Origin: Polynucleobacter sp. MWH-UH2A
GTDB lineage: Bacteria > Pseudomonadota > Gammaproteobacteria > Burkholderiales > Burkholderiaceae
Length of the DNA stretch: 64,000 nucleotides
Direction of reading: 5' to 3'
Assembly: GCF_018687195.1 (NCBI RefSeq)
Contig: NZ_CP061321.1
Coordinates: 1,240,001 to 1,304,000 of the forward strand
A program made the translations under genes and the position numbers. Under the pieces are notes generated by a model that made no database searches, was not told the DNA's origin, and saw only the letters and a program-made list of their open reading frames with translations. Below, one piece after another: positions 31,374 to 39,141 of the stretch; the first letter of the stretch is position 1; each line of letters begins with the position of its first letter.

Positions 31374-33038
31374 TTATAGCGGCTTAACTGAGCCGCCCAC
31401 TACCTTGGCGCCAAACTCTTTTTCTAATTGCTGAATAAATGGATCGGCTGCGATCATTTGCTCTGCATTTAATCTTTTCTCTTGATGAATCTGTGCATCA
31501 ACCTTAGCAACAGTCTTACCTTCTACTTCGCCTTTTTCAATGATGACTTTGACAGTCTTACCAAAGTGCGCAGTTAAGGCATCAGCCAAACGCGCAATTG
31601 ATGCATCAGATGCAAGCTGGGGCATTTGCGTCACAACCACTGCCTTAATTCCGTTTGGTGAATCATTCCAATCTTGTAACTCCGTCTGAAATGCCAACTG
31701 CTGCACTAAGCCACGTACAGGCAATTGGCGCATCAAGCCATGCCAGTCAGGACGATCTACTGGGCCATTGTTTGCTGGAGCGGCTGGGGCTACTGAAGCA
31801 GCAACTTTAGCCGCAGGCGCTGCAGGGGTAGCACGATTTACTGGCGCCGCTGTCTTTGGCGCTGCTGATGTTGCTGATGCTGGACGTGCTGTATTTACTG
31901 GTGGTGCTGATGGTGCTGTGCTTCCCGAGCTTCCTGCACTTCCGGGGCGAAACGCCAACATGCGCAATAAGGTCATGGCAAAGCCAGTTTGCTCATCAGG
32001 CGCGAGTGATAAATCGGGACGGCTTGTAATCGTGATTTGATAAAAGAGTTGCGCCTCTTCTTTAGTTAGCTGACCAGCCAAGCGACGAATCGCCTCTGCT
32101 TCTGGCCAATCATCCAATACAGACTCTGGCACGACTTGCGCTGCTGCAATCTTTTGCAACAAACTCGATAAATCTTGTAATGCGAGTGAGAAAGACATGC
32201 TGCGCTCACCCATTTCATTAGCAACTGCTAGAAGGCTTGCGCCATCTTTGGCAATTAAGCAATCGAGAATACGAATGAGATAAGCGTCATCTAGAGTGCC
32301 AAGCATGCCACGTACAGATTCTTCGGTCACCTTACCAGCGGCATAAGCAATTGCTTGGTCTGTTAATGAGAGCGCATCGCGCATCGAGCCTTGGGCTGCT
32401 TTAGCCAGTACGCGTAAGGCATTGACTTCGTAATCCACTTTTTCAGCGGCAAGGACCTTTTCTAGGTGCTCAACGATGAGCGGTACTGGCATTTGCTTGA
32501 GATTGAACTGCAAGCAACGAGACAGAATGGTGACTGGAATCTTTTGTGGGTCAGTCGTTGCCAGAATAAATTTGACGTGCTCTGGTGGCTCTTCCAATGT
32601 TTTGAGCATGGCATTAAAGGCATGATTGGTGAGCATGTGCACCTCGTCAATCATGTAAACCTTATAGCGACCATTACTTGGTGCGTATGCAGCCTTCTCT
32701 AATAAAGAAGCAATGTCATCAACACCACGATTACTAGCGGCATCCATTTCGATGTAATCAACAAAGCGGCCTGCATCGATTTCCATACAGGCAGGACATT
32801 TTCCGCATGGCTCAGATGTCATCTTTCCAGAACCATCAGCGCCAGTGCAATTAAGTGCTTTGGCCATGATTCGAGAAATCGTGGTCTTACCCACTCCACG
32901 GGTACCCGTAAATAGCCATGCATGGTGTAAGCGGCCCTGATCCAAAGCATGGGTTAAGGCCTTAACCACATGGTCTTGTCCAATAAGCTCAGAGAATGTT
33001 TTGGGGCGCCACGAACGGGCTAATGCCAGTGCTGTCAT
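31374..33038 (-). CDS. dnaX: DNA polymerase III subunit tau/gamma
   Basis: DnaX is the clamp-loader ATPase. The 554 residues include Walker A FTGTRGVGKTT near 45, four zinc-binding cysteines (CTGADG...CGKCPAC), the DEVHML Walker B, the SRC box LSRCLQF, and domain III. From about 370 there is an Ala/Pro/Ser/Thr-rich linker, then a C-terminal tau-like domain (DWHGLMRQLPVRGLVQQLAF). No A-rich programmed frameshift site is evident, so a separate gamma is not predicted. Confidence 0.97.
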   Translation of the reverse strand: MTALALARSWRPKTFSELIGQDHVVKALTHALDQGRLHHAWLFTGTRGVGKTTISRIMAKALNCTGADGSGKMTSEPCGKCPACMEIDAGRFVDYIEMDAASNRGVDDIASLLEKAAYAPSNGRYKVYMIDEVHMLTNHAFNAMLKTLEEPPEHVKFILATTDPQKIPVTILSRCLQFNLKQMPVPLIVEHLEKVLAAEKVDYEVNALRVLAKAAQGSMRDALSLTDQAIAYAAGKVTEESVRGMLGTLDDAYLIRILDCLIAKDGASLLAVANEMGERSMSFSLALQDLSSLLQKIAAAQVVPESVLDDWPEAEAIRRLAGQLTKEEAQLFYQITITSRPDLSLAPDEQTGFAMTLLRMLAFRPGSAGSSGSTAPSAPPVNTARPASATSAAPKTAAPVNRATPAAPAAKVAASVAPAAPANNGPVDRPDWHGLMRQLPVRGLVQQLAFQTELQDWNDSPNGIKAVVVTQMPQLASDASIARLADALTAHFGKTVKVIIEKGEVEGKTVAKVDAQIHQEKRLNAEQMIAADPFIQQLEKEFGAKVVGGSVKPL

Positions 33039-33068
33039 GTCTTACATTCTAACAAGCTAAAATGGAAT

Positions 33069-33168
33069 TGGATGGGCCTCCCCGCATGGTGGGTTGGATA
33101 ACCTGGTCAGGTCGGGAACGAAGCAGCCAAACCCAATTTCTGCCAGTGCCGGGGGTTTGGCTCATCCA
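33069..33168 (+). ncRNA. ffs: Signal recognition particle RNA (small, 4.5S type)
   Basis: The diagnostic hairpin is present at about 33106-33128: GGTCAGGT, a GGAA tetraloop closed by TCG/CGA, then GAAGCAGCC. The ends pair as TGGATGGGCC (33069-) with GGCTCATCCA (-33168), closing a rod of about 100 bases. Compared with E. coli the stem below the GGAA loop is TCG/CGA rather than TCC/GGA, a compensated change. It is transcribed opposite to dnaX. Exact ends are estimated from pairing. Confidence 0.9.
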
Positions 33169-33178
33169 CCCTATAGCC

Positions 33179-33463
33179 TCACTCTTGATGCAATCTTTTT
33201 TGCAAATTTCGCTTGGCAACCCGCAGGTCATACTCCATTTGGAGATTTAGCCAAAACTTCGGGTCCATCCTAAAAAATGATCCCAAACGAATTGCAGTAT
33301 CGGCGGCAATAGGTCGAGTACCGTTAACAATCTCGCTAATGTGGCTTATAGGGACATCAATATCCGTTGCGATTTGTCTTGCAGTGATTTGCATAGGCTT
33401 CATAAAATCTTTAAGCAAGATTTCACCCGGATGAATCTCTTCTAACAATTTAGTCTTCGCCAC
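33179..33463 (-). CDS. HigA-family antitoxin without HigB
   Basis: This 94-residue XRE-type protein has the HigA layout: IHPGEILLKDFMKPM, the helix-turn-helix ITARQIATDIDVPISHISEI and the NGTRPIAADTAIRLGSFF segment, ending in a basic tail. HigA is normally preceded by the toxin higB. Here the upstream gene is a HEPN protein whose stop is four bases away, and no HigB-like frame is present. I chose the GTG at 33463; a TTG at 33484 would overlap the HEPN gene. Confidence 0.85.
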   Translation of the reverse strand: MAKTKLLEEIHPGEILLKDFMKPMQITARQIATDIDVPISHISEIVNGTRPIAADTAIRLGSFFRMDPKFWLNLQMEYDLRVAKRNLQKRLHQE

Positions 33464-33467
33464 CCTG

Positions 33468-33929
33468 TCAACGGTTTTCCACAATTGCTAGTGCCAGATC
33501 GAATAAGGCTTGGGCCTGAGCAATTGCCTCTGCTACCAATGCATCTGAAACTAGATCCCCTGAATAATCAGTTGCATTGCGTTGTTTACGCAATTGATCC
33601 AGCATGATCAGGGATGACTGATCTAACCCGATAGTCAATGGCAATGCTTGTAGCATTAACTGATGATGACCAGGCTTGCTGGTTAGGACTCGATAGCCTT
33701 TTGCCTGTAAAGCAGCATTAGCCAACTGCATGATGGCTTTATAAGCTAGATCAAAACGACCTTCATTGCTTAGAGAGTTGAGTTTGGCGTCTTGCAAGCT
33801 GACATGCGCAGCATCAATTAGCCTGCGAACCATCAAGACATCGATTGCTATGGAATCAAGACTAATTCCGACTAGGTTTTGTAGGGTGATAAGGGATCTC
33901 TTTAGAGTGGAGTTGTTGCTCGTTTCCAA
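33468..33929 (-). CDS. HEPN-domain protein, partner of the MNT gene
   Basis: The 153-residue all-helical protein contains FDLAYKAIMQLANAALQAKG and SKPGHHQLMLQALP, which I recognise from HEPN proteins encoded beside MNT nucleotidyltransferases. The canonical RNase motif R-x4-6-H is not intact: the spot reads RKQRNATDY, keeping Arg-Asn and Tyr but no His. It may therefore be inactive as an RNase, or a variant. It starts with TTG (33929) inside the end of the MNT gene (68-base overlap), showing tight coupling. Confidence 0.75.
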   Translation of the reverse strand: METSNNSTLKRSLITLQNLVGISLDSIAIDVLMVRRLIDAAHVSLQDAKLNSLSNEGRFDLAYKAIMQLANAALQAKGYRVLTSKPGHHQLMLQALPLTIGLDQSSLIMLDQLRKQRNATDYSGDLVSDALVAEAIAQAQALFDLALAIVENR

Positions 33930-34485
33930 TGATGAACAGCTTTGGCTTCTTCATTACATCCTGTACGAAAGCTCCATTATCTTGGATCAACTTACTCCAC
34001 TCTTTAACACCATATATCTTGGGGTTAATTTCTCTTCCTAATTGTTCTTGTAATGGGTGTAGTAACGGCAATACTTCTGAGTAACTCACTTCACCAATCA
34101 ACATCAAATCAATATCACTTTTGGCATTCTCTTTTCCACGAGCTACAGAGCCAAAGATAAATGCACTTTCCAGCTTTTCACTAAGTGGTAATAGTGCATT
34201 CATCACGACATCATTAATGCCACTTGTCTTACGTAAGATATTTGCGAGATCAACATACACCGGGCACTCTTGATTTGCTTGATAGTGATTTTGATTGCCT
34301 ACTTTTTTTACAGTGAGCAATCTAACTTCAAGTAATTTATCCATCTCACGCTTAAGTGTTCCTGGAACTGTTCCAGTTAAGCGAGCAATCTCTCTCAAGT
34401 AATAGGTGCGCTCAGGATGAAGCAATAACAAACCTAAAACACGGCTACGGTATTCAGCAAACAAGACAGATGAGAGTGTCGACAT
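33862..34485 (-). CDS. Winged-helix plus MNT-type nucleotidyltransferase
   Basis: The 207-residue protein joins an N-terminal winged helix (residues about 10-75, FAEYRSRVLGLLLLHPERTY, LTGTVPGTLKREMDKL) to a minimal nucleotidyltransferase domain with FGSVARGKENAKSDIDLML, the catalytic GS-x-RG-SDxDL signature. With the overlapping HEPN gene it resembles MNT-HEPN pairs, in some of which the MNT enzyme AMPylates a Tyr of its HEPN partner. Its own winged helix likely binds the two inverted repeats just upstream (34506-34543). Confidence 0.85.
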   Translation of the reverse strand: MSTLSSVLFAEYRSRVLGLLLLHPERTYYLREIARLTGTVPGTLKREMDKLLEVRLLTVKKVGNQNHYQANQECPVYVDLANILRKTSGINDVVMNALLPLSEKLESAFIFGSVARGKENAKSDIDLMLIGEVSYSEVLPLLHPLQEQLGREINPKIYGVKEWSKLIQDNGAFVQDVMKKPKLFIIGNEQQLHSKEIPYHPTKPSRN

Positions 34486-34505
34486 AGGCCATATATTGCA
34501 CTATT

Positions 34506-34543
34506 GTTGCTTATTTAGCAACTAAAGTAGCTTTTTAAGCAAC
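34506..34543. promoter_or_regulatory. Two tandem operators upstream of the MNT gene
   Basis: GTTGCT-TATTT-AGCAAC (34506-34522) and GTAGCT-TTTTA-AGCAAC (34527-34543) are near-identical palindromes whose starts are 21 bases apart, two helical turns. They lie 21 bases before the start of the winged-helix MNT gene and look like autoregulatory binding sites. Confidence 0.6.
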
Positions 34544-34552
34544 ACTATAGAC

Positions 34553-34684
34553 CTAGAAGATTTTCAAAATCCGGAAGATGCCCCAAATCATCCAAATGAT
34601 GAGCAAAACGACGACGGTTCGTACGTCTAACTGAATCTTAAATAGACGCAATGTCTTATGGGTGCACTCGACAGATACTTGCAA
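34553..34684 (-). CDS. Predicted 43-residue small membrane protein
   Basis: A TTG-started frame of 43 codons reads MQVSVECTHKTLRLFKIQLD then VRTVVVLLIIWMIWGIFRIL and KIF: a polar 20-residue head and a Trp-bearing membrane helix, ending basic. The ribosome site GAGGAGGG lies six bases before the TTG, one of the best in the window. No family recognised. It sits between the vWA gene (with a strong hairpin in between) and the MNT operators, on the same strand as both. Confidence 0.55.
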   Translation of the reverse strand: MQVSVECTHKTLRLFKIQLDVRTVVVLLIIWMIWGIFRILKIF

Positions 34685-34757
34685 ACCGAACCCTCCTCTA
34701 TATAGAAAGATTCAGCGTAGTGATTTCAATGGGAAATCAATAGAGGCGATGGATGAA

Positions 34758-34793
34758 ATGAATGTAGGAAAGGGTTTTCTTTCCTACATTCAT
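34758..34793. terminator. 15-base-pair perfect hairpin after the vWA gene
   Basis: ATGAATGTAGGAAAG pairs perfectly with its reverse complement around a GGTTTT loop, 43 bases after the vWA stop. It lacks a clear T-run on either strand, so it may be an mRNA 3' stabiliser or an imperfect terminator rather than a classical one. Confidence 0.55.
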
Positions 34794-34835
34794 ATGCTTG
34801 ATTTAGAACTTACTACTCACAGTAGCACTACACAA

Positions 34836-36179
34836 TTACTTTTGAGAATCTGTATTACGTCCTTGTGAAACCTTCTTGCGCATAAAGGCAGGCTTCACTG
34901 CTTCTGCGCTCATGCAGAACATTACGGTGTCATCTAGATCTGCCACTCGGTTTTTGAGTTTGTCAGAGGAGTACATCAGCTCTTTTTCCATGGCCTCATA
35001 GTCGCGTCTCTCTAATAGCGTACGCAAATAACGCACTGTCTCTTCTAGCCATGGATTCTCGCGAGCACGCTCCTCGAGTTTTCGCATCAGGCGCTCTACT
35101 GCTGACCAGTTACGATCTCTCACAAACAAGCGGGCTTCCCGCTGAATATCAGCTGCCTCCACCTCATTAAAGCGTCTTGCGACCAATTCATTCTCTGGGG
35201 CTAACTGGTAATCTGCAAGAGATACAACGCGCATTTGTGGCAGACTGACTGCAAACTCATGCTCAATACCATCCCGGTCTTTTGCCATGATGATGCAACG
35301 TAATGCAGTGCCACTATCTTGAAGATGAATAACTACAGACATCGATAATGAAATTGCCATCCAGACTTCAGAGCTCTGGGCGATTGCTGGGAGGCAATAC
35401 AGTCCGTCCGTATTTTGTACATAGTCATTACGTACGTTGATCTGACCCATGCGAGACAACAATGGGGTTTCTGGTTTGACTCTGACGTCTTGCCAAACAA
35501 GATTGGCCAAGAATCCCAACTCTGCATCAAATGATTCGGCAAGATCTTCTGCGCGTTGGCCATACCAACTATTGCCTTGACCGGCTTTTGCAATGGCTGT
35601 CATGAGCTCTTCATTAAAGCCAAAGCCTATACCCACTGTTGAAGTAGTCACTCCAGCACCTGCTAGCTCGCGCACTTGCTCACAGATTCCCTCTACAGAC
35701 AGCAAGCCTCGATTAGCCTGGCCATCCGATAGCAAGATGACGCGACTCACCATGCCCCGTCCTGCTCTTGGGGCTAGCGTTTCTGCACCCTTGAGCCAGC
35801 CGCCATGAAGGTTGGTCATGTTTCTGGGCTGTATCCCATCTAATCGAATCGGCAATAAGGTTTTAGCTACCCGCACCGACATTGTCTCTAGCAATACCTC
35901 AACCTGATCGTCGTAGATCACTACAGAGATCCAGTCTCCATCTTTTAGGCGAGACAGCAGATCGAGGGCACAGCGTTTTGCTTCATCTAATTTGCCATCA
36001 CCCATTGAGCCTGAGCGATCGATTACTAGAGATACCGCTAATTGAGGACGGGTTTGGCCAATGTTTTCTTGTTTGGGTGCACGCAGGCGTAGCAACACAT
36101 CCAAACTTTCCCCTGAATGACTTGCTAGGACCTCTTTGCGGGTATCGAGCACTACTTCTAGTGATCTTCCGTTAATCAT
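34836..36179 (-). CDS. von Willebrand factor A domain protein
   Basis: The 447-residue cytoplasmic protein has a vWA domain with a full MIDAS: DRSGSMG (Asp54, Ser56, Ser58), Thr122 in PRNMTNLHGG, and SDG at 151-153. A beta-rich segment precedes it and a helical, charged C-terminus (RLMRKLEERARENPWLEETV) follows. No signal peptide or membrane helix is seen. vWA proteins often pair with MoxR-type ATPases as chaperones or co-chelatases; none is adjacent, although a double AAA+ protein lies at 52 kb. A regulon-1 operator sits 86 bases upstream, linking it to the genes at 40-45 and 56-60 kb. Confidence 0.85.
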   Translation of the reverse strand: MINGRSLEVVLDTRKEVLASHSGESLDVLLRLRAPKQENIGQTRPQLAVSLVIDRSGSMGDGKLDEAKRCALDLLSRLKDGDWISVVIYDDQVEVLLETMSVRVAKTLLPIRLDGIQPRNMTNLHGGWLKGAETLAPRAGRGMVSRVILLSDGQANRGLLSVEGICEQVRELAGAGVTTSTVGIGFGFNEELMTAIAKAGQGNSWYGQRAEDLAESFDAELGFLANLVWQDVRVKPETPLLSRMGQINVRNDYVQNTDGLYCLPAIAQSSEVWMAISLSMSVVIHLQDSGTALRCIIMAKDRDGIEHEFAVSLPQMRVVSLADYQLAPENELVARRFNEVEAADIQREARLFVRDRNWSAVERLMRKLEERARENPWLEETVRYLRTLLERRDYEAMEKELMYSSDKLKNRVADLDDTVMFCMSAEAVKPAFMRKKVSQGRNTDSQK

Positions 36180-36652
36180 GATTTCTCCTGTATTTGCCTA
36201 AATTTGCAGCAGGGGCAAATACAGGCGGCTATGAAAGCAACAGGATCAGATTAGGGGTGATGAGGCTCGTGGGGTGAGCTAACAAAAAGAAAAATTAGCC
36301 CAAGAATAAGCGCCGGATACTAACTTCCATAAAATTTGACTAGAAAGCAAGAATGAAAATATCGCTTTTGCACTTCAGCAAATAATCCCCAATAAATCTA
36401 CAAAGAATTTTCTAATTATGTTTAGCCAACATAATTAGCATGTATATCCATCTAAAACATTAGCACTCTTCATCTTTCAATCGCCATAAAAGATTGCCTT
36501 ACAATATTTATGCGCAGGATTTCTTCTTAAAAAATTCATTACTCTCGCAGCATTAGTCAGATAGATTATTTAAAATTTCGACACTCGTAGATTGATAGAC
36601 ATTCATTGGCTATACTCCTGAAGAAACCAATACTCAAAACCATCAAAAGCCA
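36180..36652. other. 473-base gap between the vWA and methyltransferase genes
   Basis: No convincing gene. It holds the regulon-1 operator (36265-36279), an 11-base inverted repeat CTAATTATGTT/AACATAATTAG with a TAGCC loop (36412-36438) and no following T-run, and the methyltransferase promoter region. The AT content rises sharply from about 36300, marking the edge of the restriction-modification insert. Confidence 0.6.
36265..36279. promoter_or_regulatory. Regulon-1 palindrome upstream of the vWA gene
   Basis: GCTCG-TGGGG-TGAGC, matching GCTCR-N5-YGAGC. On the minus strand it is followed after 11 bases by TAATCT, a -10-like hexamer pointing at the vWA gene. Confidence 0.6.
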
Positions 36653-36657
36653 ATGAA
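36602..36657 (+). promoter_or_regulatory. Inverted repeat spanning promoter and start of the methyltransferase gene
   Basis: TTCATTGGCT (36602-36611) and its exact complement AGCCAATGAA (36648-36657) are 36 bases apart. The left arm touches a TATACT -10-like hexamer (36611-36616) and the right arm contains the ATG. No usual ribosome site precedes this ATG. The arrangement suggests autoregulation by protein binding, or start-codon masking in a longer transcript. Confidence 0.5.
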
Positions 36658-37717
36658 CTCAAAAAATATAAGTCGGATGCTCATTTCAAAGGATAAAGAT
36701 TTATACAAGGAAATTGATGCGAGTAAAACATCCACCGGAAGCTTCTTTACCAAAAGGGATGTTTGGCTAACCGAGCCAGTAGCAGAATTTTTAAGTGGCG
36801 CGCTAGCAGCCGGAAACAATGTTCTCGATCCGTATGCTGGCGAAGGTCATTTGCTTGACGTTTGCCTTGAGAAATTTAACTCTGCAATATACGGCTACGA
36901 TATCAGAGAGACAATTTGGGAGAAAAATGACAGCCTAATATCAATACCGAACCCAAACAATGCTGTCATTGTCACCAACCCACCCTACCTTGCAAAATAC
37001 AGCGCGAAAAGAAAAGGCGTATTTGATACTGTTGAGAAGTACTTCGAAGAGGGCAGAGAAGACTTATATCAAACTGCGCTGGATAGATGCCTAGAGGCAG
37101 CAACATTTGTAGTCGCAATCATTCCAGAAACGTTCCTTAATTCTACATTCAGTAAAGATTATCTATCCCTATTGTGCGTACTTGAAGAGAACCCCTTTGA
37201 AGACACAGAAACTCCCGTGTGTGTTGCTTGTTTTGATAGGCGCAATAAACAAGATGCTAAATTATTTATAAACCATAGCTATTGTGGGAACTTTAGCGAT
37301 ATTTTTTCCTACAGAAAAACTTCCTTGCGCAAAGACGGGGTAAGGTTCAACATTTCAAATGGTCGTGTAGCGTTGAAAGCTGTTGACGGCACAATGGGTG
37401 ACGACTTGATCAGATTTGAGAATGCGAATACATTTTCGTACTCGCGCACAAACATAAAACATTCAAGCAGACTTTTAACTTACCTAGAGGTTGACGTATT
37501 AACTGATAGTGAGATTAACGATTTTGTAGATGCATGTAATTCTCATTTAGGCTTTATCAGAAATAAAACTTTTGATTTAGTGCTGTCACCATTCAAAGGC
37601 AACAATAAGTCCGGTAAGAGAAGAAGGCGACTAGACTACACCTTAGCGCGGACAATAATTGAATTAAGCTTGACTTCGATGAGTCCCAAAAATATAAAAC
37701 AAGACAGATTATTATAA
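36653..37717 (+). CDS. Type II N6-adenine DNA methyltransferase
   Basis: The 354-residue protein has the SAM-binding motif LDPYAGEGHLLD near residue 58 and the catalytic motif VTNPPYLAKY near 106, the NPPY form typical of N6-adenine methyltransferases of the TaqI/gamma type. The C-terminal half would be the target recognition domain. It is convergent with the nuclease gene, whose stop is three bases away, completing a Type II restriction-modification pair. Its codons are distinctly AT-rich relative to the housekeeping genes, suggesting transfer. The recognition sequence cannot be read from the protein. Confidence 0.88.
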   Translation: MNSKNISRMLISKDKDLYKEIDASKTSTGSFFTKRDVWLTEPVAEFLSGALAAGNNVLDPYAGEGHLLDVCLEKFNSAIYGYDIRETIWEKNDSLISIPNPNNAVIVTNPPYLAKYSAKRKGVFDTVEKYFEEGREDLYQTALDRCLEAATFVVAIIPETFLNSTFSKDYLSLLCVLEENPFEDTETPVCVACFDRRNKQDAKLFINHSYCGNFSDIFSYRKTSLRKDGVRFNISNGRVALKAVDGTMGDDLIRFENANTFSYSRTNIKHSSRLLTYLEVDVLTDSEINDFVDACNSHLGFIRNKTFDLVLSPFKGNNKSGKRRRRLDYTLARTIIELSLTSMSPKNIKQDRLL

Positions 37718-37719
37718 AT

Positions 37720-38685
37720 TTATACCGTCACATTATCCATAAGCACTTGCTCTAAACCATAAGTATTAACAAAAAAATTTTTTTTGCATCCCACCAAGTA
37801 GCCTTTAATTTGCTCAACCTGTGCAATTGTCTTGGGTGCTGTGGGGCTGATGAAGGTATTAAAGTAAATCCCATCCAAAAATGATAGGTACCTAATTTTT
37901 GGGCTATCTTCCGTAAAGCTTATTAAAGATATAAGCTCAGATACTTGCTTATCCTGACCGCCACCGGTTTCTTTGGTATGCTTCAGCTCGCTAATATATA
38001 TATTACCCTTACGATCAGAAAAGACTACATCAGCAGATTTATTTTGATGCACAGCTTGCCACTCAAACCTCAAATTAACTTTTACCCTTAAATCATCTAT
38101 TAAATTTGTTGTGGCAATTGATGTGCCAAAAAAATGATACTTGAGAGGATTATCAATAATAGATTCAGAGCTACCAAGCTCTTTAAATCCATGCTTAGAG
38201 AGCAACCCCTCTACTTTCTTTTTGGCGGAACCGCCCTCTGTTTTATGTTTCTCAAAGTCTTTTCTCACCTGCAAAGTGGTAGCCGAATATCCTTGCGAAA
38301 TATATATTGAGTGTCGCTTTTCAATATATTTTCTAACCGCTATTTGCAAAAAGTTAAATTTTTCAGGAGTTGATAATTTTTTGTATATTGAATATGAAAC
38401 ATCTAGGGATGGAAAAAAGGATGTGAATTCATTAAAATTCATATTCCTCTCTTCTAGCAAATTTGCGATAACCACCAAATGAGGCTTTAGGTCGACGTCA
38501 TAGTCATCTTCGATTGCAACCTTTATTGCTGTAATTCTCTCTATAAGCCTCCTGTTATTCACCATTAATGGCGTCTCTTTATCATCCTTAGATTTTGATA
38601 TTATTAGCGAATCACTGCAGTAGAATTCGTCAATCAAAGGTTCTTTATGTCTCAGGCACTCACCAAAGAGTTCGATATTTCTCAT
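37720..38685 (-). CDS. Probable Type II restriction endonuclease (PD-(D/E)XK)
   Basis: I do not recognise the family, but the C-terminal third has ADVVFSDRKGNIYISELKHTK (around residue 215), an Asp followed by Glu-x-Lys at the right spacing for a PD-(D/E)XK nuclease core. Placement directly against a solitary adenine methyltransferase strongly supports a restriction role. The N-terminal 150 residues look helical. The given ATG overlaps the divergent gene at 38647 by 39 bases and lacks a good ribosome site; an internal ATG (MVNNRRLIERI, about 43 codons in) is an alternative. Confidence 0.72.
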   Translation of the reverse strand: MRNIELFGECLRHKEPLIDEFYCSDSLIISKSKDDKETPLMVNNRRLIERITAIKVAIEDDYDVDLKPHLVVIANLLEERNMNFNEFTSFFPSLDVSYSIYKKLSTPEKFNFLQIAVRKYIEKRHSIYISQGYSATTLQVRKDFEKHKTEGGSAKKKVEGLLSKHGFKELGSSESIIDNPLKYHFFGTSIATTNLIDDLRVKVNLRFEWQAVHQNKSADVVFSDRKGNIYISELKHTKETGGGQDKQVSELISLISFTEDSPKIRYLSFLDGIYFNTFISPTAPKTIAQVEQIKGYLVGCKKNFFVNTYGLEQVLMDNVTV

Positions 38686-39132
38686 AAAAAGCGTCCAAAA
38701 GGTTATTTAGCATTGCGTGTTGGTGGGAAAGGCTCGGACATTAATCACCCAATTACCGAGATTGATGCCGTACTGAAATCCAAGGGCTTTGCCTATTTTG
38801 CCAAATTTGGCAAATCTGTGGGAAGAATTAGAGGGGAAAAATTACTTGCCAAGACCGAGCCCTATCTAGTAATTCTGTGCTTTAATGGCGGGAAATATGA
38901 CTCTAAAACCTACAAGCTACTAGAGCTAACAAAATCTCAACCGAAAAATGCCTCACATTACCCCAAGTATTACAAAGACAAGCTAGCCTTTGTGGGTAGT
39001 TGGCTCAAAATTGAACCAAGCGATTTACAAGTAAATGTTGATAGCTTAATTGTCACAAGTTCATATCAAAAACTCTCAAAAGTAATGGGCTCAGCAATGG
39101 GCTCATGCTTCTTCTGCACTACAAACTCCTAA
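38647..39132 (+). CDS. Unknown protein divergent from the restriction nuclease
   Basis: The 161-residue protein is beta-rich by eye (GYLALRVGGKGSDINHPITE, YLVILCFNGGKYDSKTYKLL, AFVGSWLKIEP) with a Ser/Gly/Cys end (MGSAMGSCFFC). No family recognised. AAAGG seven bases before the ATG supports this start. It overlaps the head of the nuclease gene by up to 39 bases on the opposite strand and is followed nine bases later by a zinc-ribbon gene. It belongs physically to the restriction-modification insert; a role as an accessory or control protein is a guess. Confidence 0.6.
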   Translation: MSQALTKEFDISHKKRPKGYLALRVGGKGSDINHPITEIDAVLKSKGFAYFAKFGKSVGRIRGEKLLAKTEPYLVILCFNGGKYDSKTYKLLELTKSQPKNASHYPKYYKDKLAFVGSWLKIEPSDLQVNVDSLIVTSSYQKLSKVMGSAMGSCFFCTTNS

Positions 39133-39141
39133 TAGCCAATA

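Noticed and set aside
33069..33168. SRP RNA considered as part of a direct-repeat attachment pair
   Set aside because: No second copy of the RNA's 3' end is visible near 60 kb or elsewhere in the window and no integrase gene is present.
34836..36179. vWA protein considered as part of a MoxR-vWA or ternary phage-defence system
   Set aside because: No MoxR-type ATPase or phosphatase/kinase gene is adjacent; the double AAA+ protein at 52 kb is under a different operator motif.
36412..36438. 11-base inverted repeat CTAATTATGTT/AACATAATTAG
   Set aside because: No T-run for a terminator, no second copy, and distant from both flanking starts; recorded only as part of the gap.
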